A stretch of 64,000 nt of DNA, from positions 2,778,410-2,842,409 of the forward strand of contig JAVLUZ010000150.1 of NCBI GenBank assembly GCA_036768485.1, read 5' to 3'. Made by a program: the position numbers and the translations under genes. The DNA comes from Mermis nigrescens. Lineage: Eukaryota > Nematoda > Enoplea > Mermithida > Mermithidae. Below the pieces are notes generated by a model that was not told the origin of the DNA, made no database searches, and saw nothing but the letters and a program-made list of their open reading frames with translations. Below, piece by piece: positions 9,355 to 19,208 of this stretch (positions within the stretch are counted from its first letter, which is position 1; each line of letters opens with the position of its first letter).

Positions 9355-11090
9355 TTTAACTCGAGTTTAGAAATGCTAATCCCTGCAAAGTGCAGTTCTA
9401 ATATAATCTGTGGTCAAAGTTGATTATTTTGACAGAATCAGCATTAGCTGAATCATTTGCTTTCAAGAACGAAGAGATACAAGAAAGAAAGCCAGGAATG
9501 CCACTGAGTTCCGACTTAATCTCACATTGCTTAAAATAAATAAGTTTGAGAGTACTGATCACGATTTACCGTAAAATGAGTGAAATTCCTACACCTACCA
9601 TATTGCCTTATCCAGTAACGTAGATGTGGAGGAATAGGGGAACTAGCCCCCCCAATTTTGGGATTGCGAGTATTTTCGCGCTTATTAATTTACTTACATC
9701 ATCTTTTTAATATAATTCCAATCGAGACAAATTTTCAAAAATTTATCTAGCTCGTTAATCTCGCTCTGAAAAGCTCATCCATGAAATGTTCAGTCAGAAC
9801 GAGTATTGAAGCATCATACCCCAATTATTTGTAGTAAAGTATGAAAAATCTATATGTATGTACAGTTTGAATACTTCGTTCGATTATTTATGTGACTCGT
9901 TGTCAATCCATTGATGGCCGAGAGTGATTGCGTAATTTCGGATTCTATTCGCAAATAATCGTTTGCCCCTAGCGGTTTGTAGTAAGAAATGAAATACTGC
10001 GAAAGAAATATATGCATATCTGTATGACTCGGAAAGGAACGTAACACTGGTCGGGTCAATCAGGAAGCTTTTATCAGCCAAAATGGCCCTAGAAACGTAT
10101 TAAGCGTAAAAACTATGATAATCTACGTTTTTGATATATATTTTATCCGCCTTTGCAGAAACGTTTTGATATCGCATCAATTTCCGACCTTCAATCTGCC
10201 AATTTTTCTCTAAAAATTTCGACTGTTTTCTTTATGGGGTCTCGAAACCATATACACTCTCTCGATACCATGTACACTCAGTAAACATTACCTCTTTATA
10301 TAAAAACGATAGAGATTGAAGGTCAGAAATTGTTAACATCTAGAATTTTTGCACAATTGCTTGAAATTGCTAGAAAAAGTGGATGGTTTACGCTATTTTA
10401 AGTATTTAGAACAATTCTTCAGGCGGCTAAAGCAATTCTCTGTGACCCACCCCAAAATAGGCCTAGCCGTCCATCTACCCCCCACCCTCCCCCAACCGGG
10501 TGCATGCGTTTCCGCAACCGACTGACTGTTTCCTCACGAATCTGTAAAAATGTGCATTCTTTAGAGGCTACGGTTCGAATTACGCTATAAGGGTCAATTT
10601 ACTATATTAACATTGAGTAGGTACGTACGATTGGAACCCAGAGGTTTTTTATTTATGTTTCTATTATTTCGTCCAAAAGGATCGAAAAAATAAATGAGTC
10701 GCAACGCAATGTGCTTTTTCCACTTCAATTGAATTGGCATTACCGAAATTCCGCAAAAAATTCCCTCTTCGATACAGTGGCTATAATAAAATATGTAATA
10801 ACTACATTATGCTGATTCGTTTAAACAGCCAGTTTTTTGGATTAGTCATCATTTTTTTGATACAGGCATTTGAAAAATGGCAAAAATTTGATTTTTACAA
10901 TCAAAATAATTAGAAAAACTAGCAAGCGCGTTTGTAGGGCCAGCGCAATTAATAATTTACATATTTTGATTAAAGTCCATGTTGTTTGAATGCCCGCAAT
11001 AAGCTGATTAAGAGTATCAACATGTACGTACATTTCGAGCTATAAATTTTGAAAAAGAAGGATGATGAAATATTACGAAATTAGCATACG
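9355..11090. other. Intergenic, scattered element fragments, no gene
   Basis: About 9615-9660 reads CCAGTAACGTAGATG..GGGGAACTAGCCCCCCC, resembling one end of the CAGGSACGTAGC family. About 10075-10150 carries AAATGGCCCT..GTATTAAGCGTAAAAACTA, a B2-family fragment. The rest, including 10150-11090, shows nothing recognisable. Confidence 0.45.
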
Positions 11091-11098
11091 CCTGCAAG

Positions 11099-11105
11099 TA
11101 TAAAA
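11099..11105 (+). promoter_or_regulatory. TATA box of the secreted repeat-protein gene
   Basis: TATAAAA sits in AAGTATAAAAGCGGC. An initiator-like ACAGTT follows at 11122-11127, at the spacing expected for a core promoter. The start codon is about 100 bases further on, leaving a short 5' UTR. Confidence 0.7.
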
Positions 11106-11202
11106 GCGGCTAGCTTGTTTAAACAGTTACAACGATAGTAAGAAAACTTCAGCGTTATTTAGCACATCAATTTAACCCGAAAAAATTAGTTTTCGACCTA
11201 AG

Positions 11203-12177
11203 ATGATTCCGCTCAACGTCGCTATTTTGGTATGATATCGTGTACTAATACAATACTTTTCTAGATGTTAGTTCAAATATAAATCACAATTATTTGGGAA
11301 ATCTTAGTGTTAAAACTCGATAAATTCGCAATAAATATATAATAAATAAGACATTATTGGATATCAGTGATAAAATTTTCCATCAATTCCTTTCCGTGCT
11401 TCAGCAGAATGGACCGTAACGTAGTGGGTGTACTTAGATGATAAACTGTCGAATCTTAGCCGAATTATGTAAGTTGGAAAAAGTTAAAATCAGAAACGTA
11501 TTGTCTAATAAGCGATCAGGCCGCTCACTTAATCATGCAGAGAACTCCCTATAATCGAAAGTGGATAGATCGGTCAACCTACCCAAAATTTGAGCCATGT
11601 CATGTACTGTTTATAGCTCTTCGTATTGCTGTACAAATTAATAAATGAAAAATAAATAAATAATTAATTAATTAATTAATGGTCTCGTGTAGAACCCTCT
11701 TATAAATAGGTTTTGGCCGGCTTTCTCGCAGTGGATGCCAAGGCACAGCCGATATCAGCGAATATACCGACGGTAGCTTTACCAGTGGCGGCAACGCCAT
11801 CGCCACCGTTATCAGTGGCAGTAACGCCCCAACAGCCGTTATCACTGGCTGCAACGCCACTGTCGCCGTTGCCAGTGGCGGAAACACCACCACAGCCGTT
11901 ACCGGTGGCGGCAACGCCAGCACTGCCGGCGCTAGAGGCAGCAACGCCACCACTGCCGGCGCTTGTGGCAGCAACGCCAACTCAGCCGTCGCAAGTGGTG
12001 GCAACGCCACCGCCGCTTCCAGTATCAGCAGCGTCCTTGCTTCCCAGTAACGGCAGCACTCCTACTTTGCCGGTTGCAGTTTCTACTCCTCTTAATTTGC
12101 CGAACATCTCACTTGTTGCTCCGGGAGAGCCGACGATCAGCGGATTGACGTCGGCGAGCTCGACAAAGGCGCCGTAA
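11203..12177 (+). CDS. Secreted Ala/Pro/Thr-rich repeat protein, two exons
   Basis: Exon 1 is 11203-11229 (MIPLNVAIL, nine codons) and ends at a GTATGA donor. Exon 2 is 11710-12177 and begins after ATAAATAG. The join is in phase 0 and makes a textbook signal peptide, MIPLNVAILVLAGFLAV, with a probable cleavage after DAKA. The mature chain of about 140 residues holds eight 10-residue repeats of the form PVAATPxxPL (residues about 34-113), followed by a Pro/Ser/Thr-rich tail ending SSTKAP. No catalytic or binding domain is visible. Such chains are typical of extracellular, probably O-glycosylated proteins of cuticle, silk, saliva or mucus, but the role is inference. A tiny first exon carrying the start of the signal peptide behind a TATA box is common in insect cuticle-type genes. 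Total length is about 164 residues and no frame break is seen. Confidence 0.75.
11782..12021 (+). repeat. Coding minisatellite, eight 30-bp units
   Basis: Units follow CCAGTGGCGGCAACGCCA plus 12 variable bases and encode PVAATP.... The period is exactly 30 bp, so gain or loss of units keeps frame. GC content is far above the neighbourhood. Confidence 0.88.
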
Positions 12178-12790
12178 ATTCCACTTCAAGCGTTGCTATT
12201 GATTACTGAATTATTCCTTAAAAAATTGCCGTTTGTTTTCACCTATGTATGTAAGTTTGAGCATAAATTTTAAGAAATTTTGAAAACAGTAAAGCGAAAG
12301 CTAACGGTAATTATGCATCAACTCCATAATGCCATTTGCTCATCCTGCTAGCATAACACGCATAACTGAAAAACCATCATAAACACCATGGTGCGAATGT
12401 CATAATTAATCTATTGAGCCTTTTAATTGAATATTGATTATAATTGTCATAAACGCAATATATCCAACTAAATCATCTGCTTCAGCACAGCGCCAAAGTT
12501 CCTTTCCAAGAATTGCATTAAATCGATGAAAATGTCTTGAGAAGACACCTTCTTTTTTAGAGGCCGCGAAATATACTTCGACTTTTGTGATCTAAGTTTT
12601 TAGCACTTTCTTATATTTGCTCGCGTAGAGGACTTTACCTATCCCCTCCTTTTATATCTTTATTAATCCGCTAATTCAAGTATATTTGCCCTTTTTGTTC
12701 AATCGTAGCATTTTCCGTCTGCTAGTACGTTAGCTTTAATTAGAATGATTTGAGTTAATCGATCATTGAAATACTTGAGCAGGGGCGGTG
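12178..12790. other. 3' flank with MITE fragments
   Basis: About 12250-12310 holds a T-group fragment (AAGTTTGAGCATAAATTTTAAGAA). About 12545-12730 is an F9 copy running from CCGCGAAATATACTTCGACTT to GCTAGTACG. No further coding sequence was seen. Confidence 0.5.
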
Positions 12791-13130
12791 TTTTGAAAAA
12801 GTTACCTTCTCTAATGTTTTGAAATTAAAACTAATTTTAACTTCAGACTTTACCCAGCCATTGAGCCAAAACAAACAAAATTAGATTCGTTATCCTGATT
12901 TCACACAGAACAAATTGTAATAGAACTTACAACATACAACCTCGTGGACGTGAAGTTAGCCTGAAGTGTACGGTTTTCATAACTAAAGGGCGTGCAGAGA
13001 ATTGCAGCCAGGTTCGTAATCTTAATAGTACGGAGAAATTCCTATGCTTCTAAGAACGTTTTTAAAAAACTTTACCCTCGGGAATGCTCTGTAGCTAAAA
13101 ATGTTTTGAGTGTAAACATTACACAATTGC

Positions 13131-13370
13131 TATAGTCTATTTCACGAGACCTTGTGCATGGATCACAATTCTCGAATCCATGTAAATCGAGTACAAAAAT
13201 TGTTTAAACTGAAGTAGCAATCACGATACTGTGCATAGACATTTAAAAGCACATGAAGTTCTTCTATGCTAAATTGTACTACTGTAGTCCGCCTAGAAAC
13301 CACTTTTGTAGCTACTTACTTGAACGCTGAAAATTGATTTTCATGCACATGTTTCGTGAAATAGACTATA
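13131..13370. mobile_element. T2 MITE (TAGTCTATTTCACGA ends)
   Basis: It begins TATAGTCTATTTCACGA and ends CGTGAAATAGACTATA, inverted copies of each other, with TA at both edges as expected for Tc1/mariner-type insertion. The next inner bases, ACCTTGTGCATGGATC, match the inverse of 50640-50696. No coding content. Confidence 0.8.
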
Positions 13371-13669
13371 AGTGTAATGACTGACTTATGTCTGATTCGT
13401 CAAGCTTGTGTTCCGGATAACATGTCACAAAAGGATGATCTTTCAGAGCACTGGGGCAAAATAGACAAGTAGTGTAACCTATTTAAAAACTTCATTGAGT
13501 GCAAATTAATTAGTCCAGTAGAATATGAGATCCTTTAGTGTAAAGCATTCTTAGAGTCGAGATCACGCCCCAACTCATAACGGAAGAATATCGTGGAAAA
13601 AAGGACACAGAAAAGTAGTTTTTATGTCAGACTTTGAACTATACATCGCCAGGAATAACTTAGTATCGA

Positions 13670-13723
13670 GTGTAAAGAGACGCGTCTTACTGCGATGTGT
13701 AAAGAGACGCGTCTTACTGCGAT
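13670..13723 (+). repeat. Exact 27-bp tandem duplication in the L repeat
   Basis: GTGTAAAGAGACGCGTCTTA plus CTGCGAT occurs twice in a row without a mismatch (13670-13696 and 13697-13723), so the duplication is recent. Confidence 0.9.
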
Positions 13724-14825
13724 GTGTAACCATATCTATTTTTACATTATTCCGGACATCTTAATTCATAATCGGAAAAACTGACAGACAAAATCATTGC
13801 AAAGACGCTTTTTTAACCCTGAAAATGACCCTTTACACTTTAAGAAGTAAGTAAATATTTCGTGTAAAGAAGGCGACAAATTTAGGCGTGCACCCCCAAA
13901 CTGTACTTTATTTTTGAAATAGTAGTTGGACTCATTTTATAAGCTGAGAAGTTGACAGGCAAAAAGCGGGCAAAAACTTATTTTTCTACTTCAGAGTTTA
14001 AACTTTACGCGTCTAAAACTAACGCTGTATGGAGTTTAAGTTTGAAAAAACGCATCAAAGTTCGATGTATAACCCCTAACACATTCTTTACATATTTATA
14101 GAATAGACTGCACGTCCCGACTTATATCCGCATAAGTTGTCCTACCAAAAAACAGTACAAACGTGTTTTTTATTCACTATCACAGTGTAAACTTTTAACT
14201 ATTAGAACTTATTCCTTATTGACCTTACACAACCGCGTTTTACTTCTACCTGTAGCCCTCAAAATGTAGCGATTTCGTGTTAGAAAGATTACACGGCTGA
14301 AATCTTCTTTAAGCCCCTACATGTCTATACCTTAAATACTATAACTCAAATAAAGCAAATTTAAAAAATGCACTTTTACGAAATTCCTTGCTCTACATTT
14401 TTTAAAATTAAATTTCATCAAGCGACGCGTAGTTGCTCTGACAAGCTTCGAAAAAATCGATAAAAATCGGCCCATGTTATATGTTGCGCAACAACTTTAC
14501 ACGCTTATTAAATGCTATGTATTGAATGTAAAGTCAAACAAAAAATGAGGTGGGCAGCGAGTTGTTATCTGTCGTTCGAAAAAACGCTTCTTCCAGTAAT
14601 TCGCCCTTTTACGGCTGTATCATAGGTGGGGCTCATATGTTTGGATCCCCCAAGTATATTAGAGGTACGCGCTATCGCACTACCGTGTAGATTGCAAAAT
14701 TCTTTGAATTGTCATAAAGCGAAAAAATTCGGATGTACCTACCAGCCAGTTGGCTTAGGACATGCCTTCCTACCCTCTCCCACTAGCTGGTTATCTGATC
14801 GCTAGAGGTCATGTGGCTTCGCAGG

Positions 14826-14900
14826 AAAAAATCGATTGGCCTGAATCGAACTCGTTATCCCCCGATACAAATCGAGCGTTTTACTGCTAGACTATAAAAT
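14826..14900 (-). tRNA. tRNA-like relic or SINE head
   Basis: On the minus strand TATAGTCTAGCAGT (A-box-like) is followed about 40 bases later by GAGTTCGATTC (a good B box) and AGGCC. No complementary 5' acceptor strand is present and the anticodon arm pairs poorly. This is more likely a decayed tRNA pseudogene or tRNA-derived SINE than a functional tRNA. Confidence 0.3.
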
Positions 14901-15011
14901 GAAAATGGCTCCTTACATTATTTATGTATGTTCTTATATGCAGATCGCTCAACGATTCGTAAATGTGGTTGACCTGTTGGGTTCACAAGCTATCACCTCG
15001 TACTGGTTGGC

Positions 15012-15869
15012 TTAACCCTTAATTTACCGTGTGTTTCCAGCAGTCGTTTTCACCATCTACTCGATTTTAGATCGAATCAATAAAATCAGATAAAAGTATA
15101 TACATTTGAAAGCCCTTGTTCTCCTGATTCCAAAAATATATTTTTCCCTTCACAATTTTCTTTTTCCGTTGAGAAAAAGGGAAAAACTATAACTAAAAAA
15201 CCAACATGGCAGCCTACACCACATTTGAAAAAAATCGATACGTCGGCATTCCGTAGCTCACCATAATGCTGCATTGAGCAAAGCGCGATACAGCACGACC
15301 ACACCTGGGCGTGGAGGGGTTTGGGGGTATGCACCCCCCAGAAACCAAAATACCCCCCCCCCAGAAATCAAAATACCCCCCAGAATTCAATTTTTGAAAA
15401 TTTTTTTCGCTTTTTTTGCAATTTTTTGATGCCAATGGATAGTGCTTGATGAGAAACGTCGAAAAACGGTGTTTTAATCACCATACCACCATTTTTAAGG
15501 CCATTTTTTGACCTTCAAAAAAATCTTGCACCCCCCAGAAATTTCTTGCTGCCCACGTATGAGCACGACTATTACGGTCTACGGAGTCAGTTTAGATTCC
15601 TGCATGCACAGTATTAGGTACATAGGTGCATTATGTGCGTACGTATTTGAGTTTTACCTATGTATATGCCTACCATTAAAATTTCAAAAAATATTGAATT
15701 TCTAAATAACCGAAGCCTTCTACTTCATGGAACTCATAGAAAACGTGTAAAACGAGGAAAAAGGAGGATAGATGATGTTTCACGGCACAAAAATGAACTT
15801 AAAATGAAAAAATCAAGAAAAACCAGCATACTCGACCAAAAATCGAGTACACAGGAAATTAAGGGTTAA
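15012..15869 (+). mobile_element. piggyBac-type element, 850 bp, with nested MITE
   Basis: The element at 15016-15865 lies between TTAA sites at 15012-15015 and 15866-15869. Its ends are CCCTTAATTTACCGTGTG and, inverted, CCCTTAATTTCCTGTGTACT. They are related to the 8794 element, which also has TTTACCGTGT next to one end. The 15300-15561 hAT MITE is inserted inside. A basic 69-codon frame (15660-15869) ends at the right TIR and may be a transposase-tail relic, but no DDE residue can be named. Confidence 0.82.
15292..15569 (-). mobile_element. Family A hAT-like MITE
   Basis: The 262-bp copy at 15300-15561 starts CACACCTGGGCGTGG and ends GCCCACGTATG. The perfect 8-bp duplication agcacgac is at 15292-15299 and 15562-15569. 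It inserted into the piggyBac-type element, so it is the younger of the two. Confidence 0.95.
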
Positions 15870-15920
15870 TTGTATATGCCCACTGCAAGAGTTAAAGGAA
15901 TGTAGAAACATACCCGATCT

Positions 15921-16272
15921 ATAGTCTATTATACAAAAAATTGGGCACAAATTTTAAGAATTTTCTCGAAATTTAGCCGACGGATTGCCATAATTATTTG
16001 TCAAATAAATGTTAAAATCCTTATCTGTCGGCTCATTGTCGGACATGGATTTTGGAAATTTATGCTCAAGCTTATATGAAACACACTACGTACATATAGT
16101 TATCATCTTTAATTGCGCACCTACAGTCTGTTTCACATAACTCCGTGCATAAATTCTTAAAATTTTCATCGACAGTAAGCCAATCAGATCAATGCTATAA
16201 GCGCAATCTCAAAGCTTATTGTCGGAGAAAGCTATAAAAATTATGCCCAAACTTGTGTGAAACAGAGTATAG
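15921..16272. mobile_element. Two adjacent T-group MITEs
   Basis: The first copy (about 15921-16085) runs from CTATAGTCTATTATACA to a degraded ATATGAAACACACTA end. The second (about 16132-16272) runs from TACAGTCTGTTTCACATAA to TTGTGTGAAACAGAGTATA. Both share AGCCGACRGATT.. and CTTATTGTCGGA in the middle and are flanked by TA. Confidence 0.72.
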
Positions 16273-16510
16273 CGGCCCATTTTCGCTGAAGTCTTATTAC
16301 TGTATTAGTGTTTAACTGCACAAATGGCTTCTTCCCTTATTTTCTCGTTAGGGGTTGGATGCTTTAAACTATTAGTATTGTTTAATGTCTTTTGCTTGAG
16401 ATATGGCGCATCTACCAAAGCTGCTCGGCCACAACCTATTCCGTAAACTATTCTGCTACAGTAATAAGCCGTGGACCGAAAATGGGCAGTTTGGAATGTA
16501 ACAGACTAGT
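16273..16510. mobile_element. T-group element with GCGGCCCATTTTCGCT ends
   Basis: It runs from CGGCCCATTTTCGCTGAAGTC to GGACCGAAAATGGGCAGTTTGGAA, an inverted pair. The interior matches 52225-52455 (TTACTG.ATTAGT..., CTACAGTAATAAGCCGT). The left outer end is shared with, or overrun by, the neighbouring T-group copy. Confidence 0.6.
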
Positions 16511-16639
16511 TTATTTATGTTACTTAGCAAACAGAAGTGCAAAGCGCACTTCTAAACTTAACAATCAATCGACGACCGAAATGCACCGTCCATAAGCACC
16601 TTCCGATACACATGCGCAGCAAACAAATTCTGGGGTTCC

Positions 16640-16820
16640 TTAGGGGTAAAATTGCTGACACTAGTATTAACATCTTTGTTTTTTTCGCATTTTTTTTTGA
16701 TGCCAATGGATAGTGCTCGATGAGAAACGTTGAAAAATAGTGTTTTCTCGCCATTCCACCATTTTAAGGCAATTTTTTGGCCTTTGAAAAATCTTGCACC
16801 CCCAAGACCTTCGGTGCCGC
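16640..16820 (-). mobile_element. Family A MITE remnant
   Basis: TTTTTGATGCCAATGGATAGTGCTCGATGAGAAACG, CGCCATTCCACCATTTTAAGGC and CTTGCACCCCCAAGACCTT match the inverse of complete family A copies. The left half is missing and no target duplication can be seen. Confidence 0.65.
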
Positions 16821-17041
16821 AAACCTGAGTATGAACAATTCGTTCCGGGAGTCTATCGATCTTTTTGGGAGGGGTCCGCCGGATTCTGGTGAAGGGGTCA
16901 AGTCCAGAACCCTATATACCCATATGTGCCTACAAAGCATTGAACCCGACCGCACTGCCTGATGAAGTTACTGGTGATAGCATGACTTTACTGAATGACA
17001 AACAAACACAAAGATGAACTGAGAAATTAATCTCGAAATTA
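16821..17041. other. No gene recognised
   Basis: This is the 3' flank of the SURF6 terminal exon. On the minus strand no AATAAA was identified close to the stop. Confidence 0.35.
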
Positions 17042-17257
17042 TTAGGAAGGCAAGACGAATCGGCCTCTTTTCTTCGCTTTTTCAATTTTGTGCTTCTTCT
17101 TATCATCTTTTCTACGGTTTATATTCTCCATTCGTTTGTCCTGCCTTCTCTGCATTTTAGCTTGCACGTTTTTCTCCCTTTCCTGCCAACCGTCCTTCGA
17201 TCGATTCTTCTGCTTTTCTTTCCTCTTCAAATTGGCTTTCAGCGATTTTTTATCGTC
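17042..17257 (-). CDS. SURF6: SURF6-like nucleolar protein, terminal exon
   Basis: A 71-codon frame ends at TAA (17044-17042) and starts after the acceptor CTTTCTGCAG. It translates as DDKKSLKANLKRKEKQKNRS, then a W.ER..NV..KM..RQ.KR.ENI.RRK.DKK run, ending in KKGR..LP. This Lys/Arg-rich helical pattern is the conserved C-terminal SURF6 domain (residues SLKR..K.KSK..W.ER...V...M..RQ.KR..N...R). SURF6 is a nucleolar RNA-binding protein of ribosome biogenesis, related to yeast Rrp14. The earlier exons were not found upstream on the minus strand. The next 1 kb is all MITEs, so they are far away, beyond the GLYAT-like gene, or lost. The exon itself has no damage. Confidence 0.85.
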   Translation of the reverse strand, partial: DDKKSLKANLKRKEKQKNRSKDGWQEREKNVQAKMQRRQDKRMENINRRKDDKKKHKIEKAKKRGRFVLPS

Positions 17258-17334
17258 CTGCAGAAAGCAGCTTGAAGCGAAATATTTCAAAATCTTCCTT
17301 ATTTACTTAAATAATTGAAATTAATTTTTACGGC

Positions 17335-17636
17335 TCAAGAAATCAAGATTTTTCAAAGGTCAAAAGCTGGCATTAAAAATGGTGGTATGCACATCTGGGC
17401 GTGGGGGGTTTGAGGGGTATGCACCCCCTCCCCCGAGAAACCAAAATACTCCACCCCAAAATTCAATTTTTGAAAATTTTTTTCGTTTTTTTCGCAATTT
17501 TTTGATGCCAACGGATAGTGCTTGATGAGAAACGTCGAAAAATGGTGTTTTTTACGCCATACCAAAATTTTAAGGCAATTTTTTGACCTTTGAAAAATCT
17601 TGCACCCCCACAGTTTTCTTGCTGCCCACGTATGGT
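17335..17636 (-). mobile_element. Family A MITE inserted beside another family A fragment
   Basis: 17341-17389 is a plus-oriented fragment (AGATTTTTCAAAGGTCAAAA..GGTGGTATG). From 17390 a minus-oriented copy follows, CACATCTGGGCGTGGGG to GCCCACGTATG (17636). No matching 8-bp duplication was found, so the junction may be a rearranged nest. Confidence 0.7.
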
Positions 17637-17915
17637 CAGTCGGTCTGGAGGAAAGTGTAAAATATTGACCTTTTTGGGCCAAAATGACCTCAAAACTAAA
17701 CTAATGTAAGCGCTAAAATAGCGTTAAATCTACGTTATTACACAGTCTCCGGTCAATTTGAAGCACTTTTGGAAATTATCAATTTTCAGTCGTTTTCGGC
17801 GGTCATTTCGCCTCATTTTCCCTGCAAAACTTTCCATTTTTCCATTCTATGAGCGAGGGGATCCAGGACCCTATTCAAAGTCCCCCCAATGTGCATGTCT
17901 GGTACAGACCCCCGA
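17637..17915 (+). mobile_element. B2-family fragment
   Basis: GGTCAGTCGGTCTGGAGG, TTTTTGGGCCAAAATGACCT, ACGTTATTACACAGTC and the end AATGTGCATGTCTGG parallel the element at 53947-54475. The left terminus has been replaced by the neighbouring family A copy. Confidence 0.6.
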
Positions 17916-17941
17916 CACCCATGAGCAATTACAGCTAGCGA

Positions 17942-18210
17942 CTCCACACCATAGGTGGGCACCACCGAAATTCTGGGGGAATGAAAAAATTCTCAAAGGT
18001 CAAAAAATGGTCTTAAAGGTTGTCGTATGGCGAAAAACACCATTTTTCGACGTTTCTATTCGAGCACTATCCAATGGCATCAAAAACTCGTTAAAAAAGC
18101 AAAAAAAAATTTCAAAATATGAATTCTGGGGGGGCTATTTTGATCTCTGGGGAGAGTATTTCAACTTCTGGGGGTGCTTAGCCCCCCCCACGCCCACGTG
18201 TGCTCCACAC
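17942..18210 (+). mobile_element. Family A hAT-like MITE
   Basis: The 253-bp copy at 17950-18202 runs from CATAGGTGGGCACCACC to CGCCCACGTGTG. The perfect 8-bp duplication ctccacac is at 17942-17949 and 18203-18210. This copy fixes the two ends of the family. Confidence 0.95.
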
Positions 18211-18868
18211 CGTAACACATTGGGAACATGCGTAACACATTACAGTAATCATTATACGCTAGGAGTGCTTAACGATCGAATGATTTTATATAATCAAACT
18301 CATGGTTGTAAAGCCACAACCAAATCTCGAAAGCGAAATTAAGGGTAGGGCATCAAATTCGTTATTTAAACAAGGTGGCAAAAAAGATACATAAAAAATT
18401 TAAATTAGAGATAATTTTACGTTACACTGATGTATTTTATGCTAAGTGAAAGATAATCGAAGATTGATTCTTTTGTATGAAAACAATTTCGGTGCAATTA
18501 TTTCATATCGGACGTCAAATTACCCTAAAGTGTAAAGTGTAAACAAAGCGTGATTGTATAAGTGTAAAGCTAAGAGTAAACTTTAAAGTTTAAAGCGAAC
18601 TACACATATTAATCGCTAGGGTACGTTTATAGAGATGCATCGTCCTAAATTTGAACAAAAAGCTGAATTAGAAATTATCACTTTAAATATTGCACTCCGA
18701 TACTATTTAAAGCAACTAGTAGTCTAAAGTAGATTTGTATGTGAGTCGAAAATAATATGTGTTTCAGAGCCTATAATTCGAACGAGTTTAAATCAATCGC
18801 AGATTTATGTTTAAGCTTTTTTACTAAATAATTTTCAGTTCTTAGCGCGACGTTCTGCGTATTTCCAT
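18211..18868. other. Upstream region of the broken GLYAT-like gene
   Basis: AT-rich, with some GTGTAAA words near 18530-18600 that recall the L repeat. A possible 3' splice site (ATTTTCAG at 18831-18838) lies 30 bases before the start codon, so a 5' UTR intron is possible. No TATA box was identified. Confidence 0.4.
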
Positions 18869-19208
18869 ATGATCGAGATCGGATCCAAGGTTTTTATTGA
18901 GGTTAAACACTATTTACAAGCCTTCTTACCGTTATCTCTTAGTACGTTCGCATGGCTAGATCTAAGGATCAAATATGAAGAAATATCCGGGCCGCGTTCG
19001 AGATGCCTGGCCGATAAGTGGCCAGAAGCCAGCATAATTATTTCGGTGAATGAATTTCAGCAGTCTTCCGACATAACTTTATGGTCTTTACTGGATCATC
19101 AAGCTACGCTGAATAAATTTCTCGAATTCGACCAAAAATACGGATTGATTAAGCGCGAATCCTCGTCCTATTCTCTCTTTTGGGGCGTAGAAGAAAATCA
19201 GGCGAAGG
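18869..19208 (+). pseudogene. GLYAT-like acyltransferase copy 1, exon 1 first half
   Basis: The frame starts MIEIGSKVFIEVKHYL and aligns along its length with the intact gene at 33782-34498 (MILIKSEDFIAVKRYL). It is the N-terminal domain of the glycine N-acyltransferase family, with WLDLRI, DKWP and KFLEFDQKYGL shared by both copies. The frame is broken after GVEENQAK, where an 8-bp duplication, ggcgaagg (19201-19208), marks a transposon insertion. Read through, the insert adds about 20 foreign residues and a stop, leaving no acetyl-CoA-binding domain. Apart from the insertion no damage was seen, so inactivation is recent. Confidence 0.85.

Larger units (their letters stand above)
12790..14690 (+). 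repeat. L repeat copy 2, decayed hairpin at 14661-14688
   Basis: It is dense in GTGTAAA and TTTACAC words and carries the phrases CGGAGAACATTTTGAAAAAATTAAGC-like and CCCAACTCATAA..GG. It closes with CCCAAGTATATTAGAGGTACGCGC and then GCACTACCGTG, in which the hairpin arms have mutated. A T2 MITE is inserted at 13131. No open frame of note. Confidence 0.7.

Noticed and set aside
11672..12010. Minus-strand Ala/Leu-rich 112-codon ORF
   Set aside because: Antisense shadow of the 30-bp coding repeat. The plus strand has the promoter, splice sites and signal peptide.
14826..14900. Functional tRNA gene
   Set aside because: A- and B-box-like words are there, but no acceptor stem pairs and the anticodon arm is poor. 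Listed only as a relic.
15660..15869. Basic 69-codon ORF as an independent gene
   Set aside because: It ends exactly at the TTAA-flanked right terminus of the piggyBac-type element and reads into its inverted repeat, so it belongs to the element.
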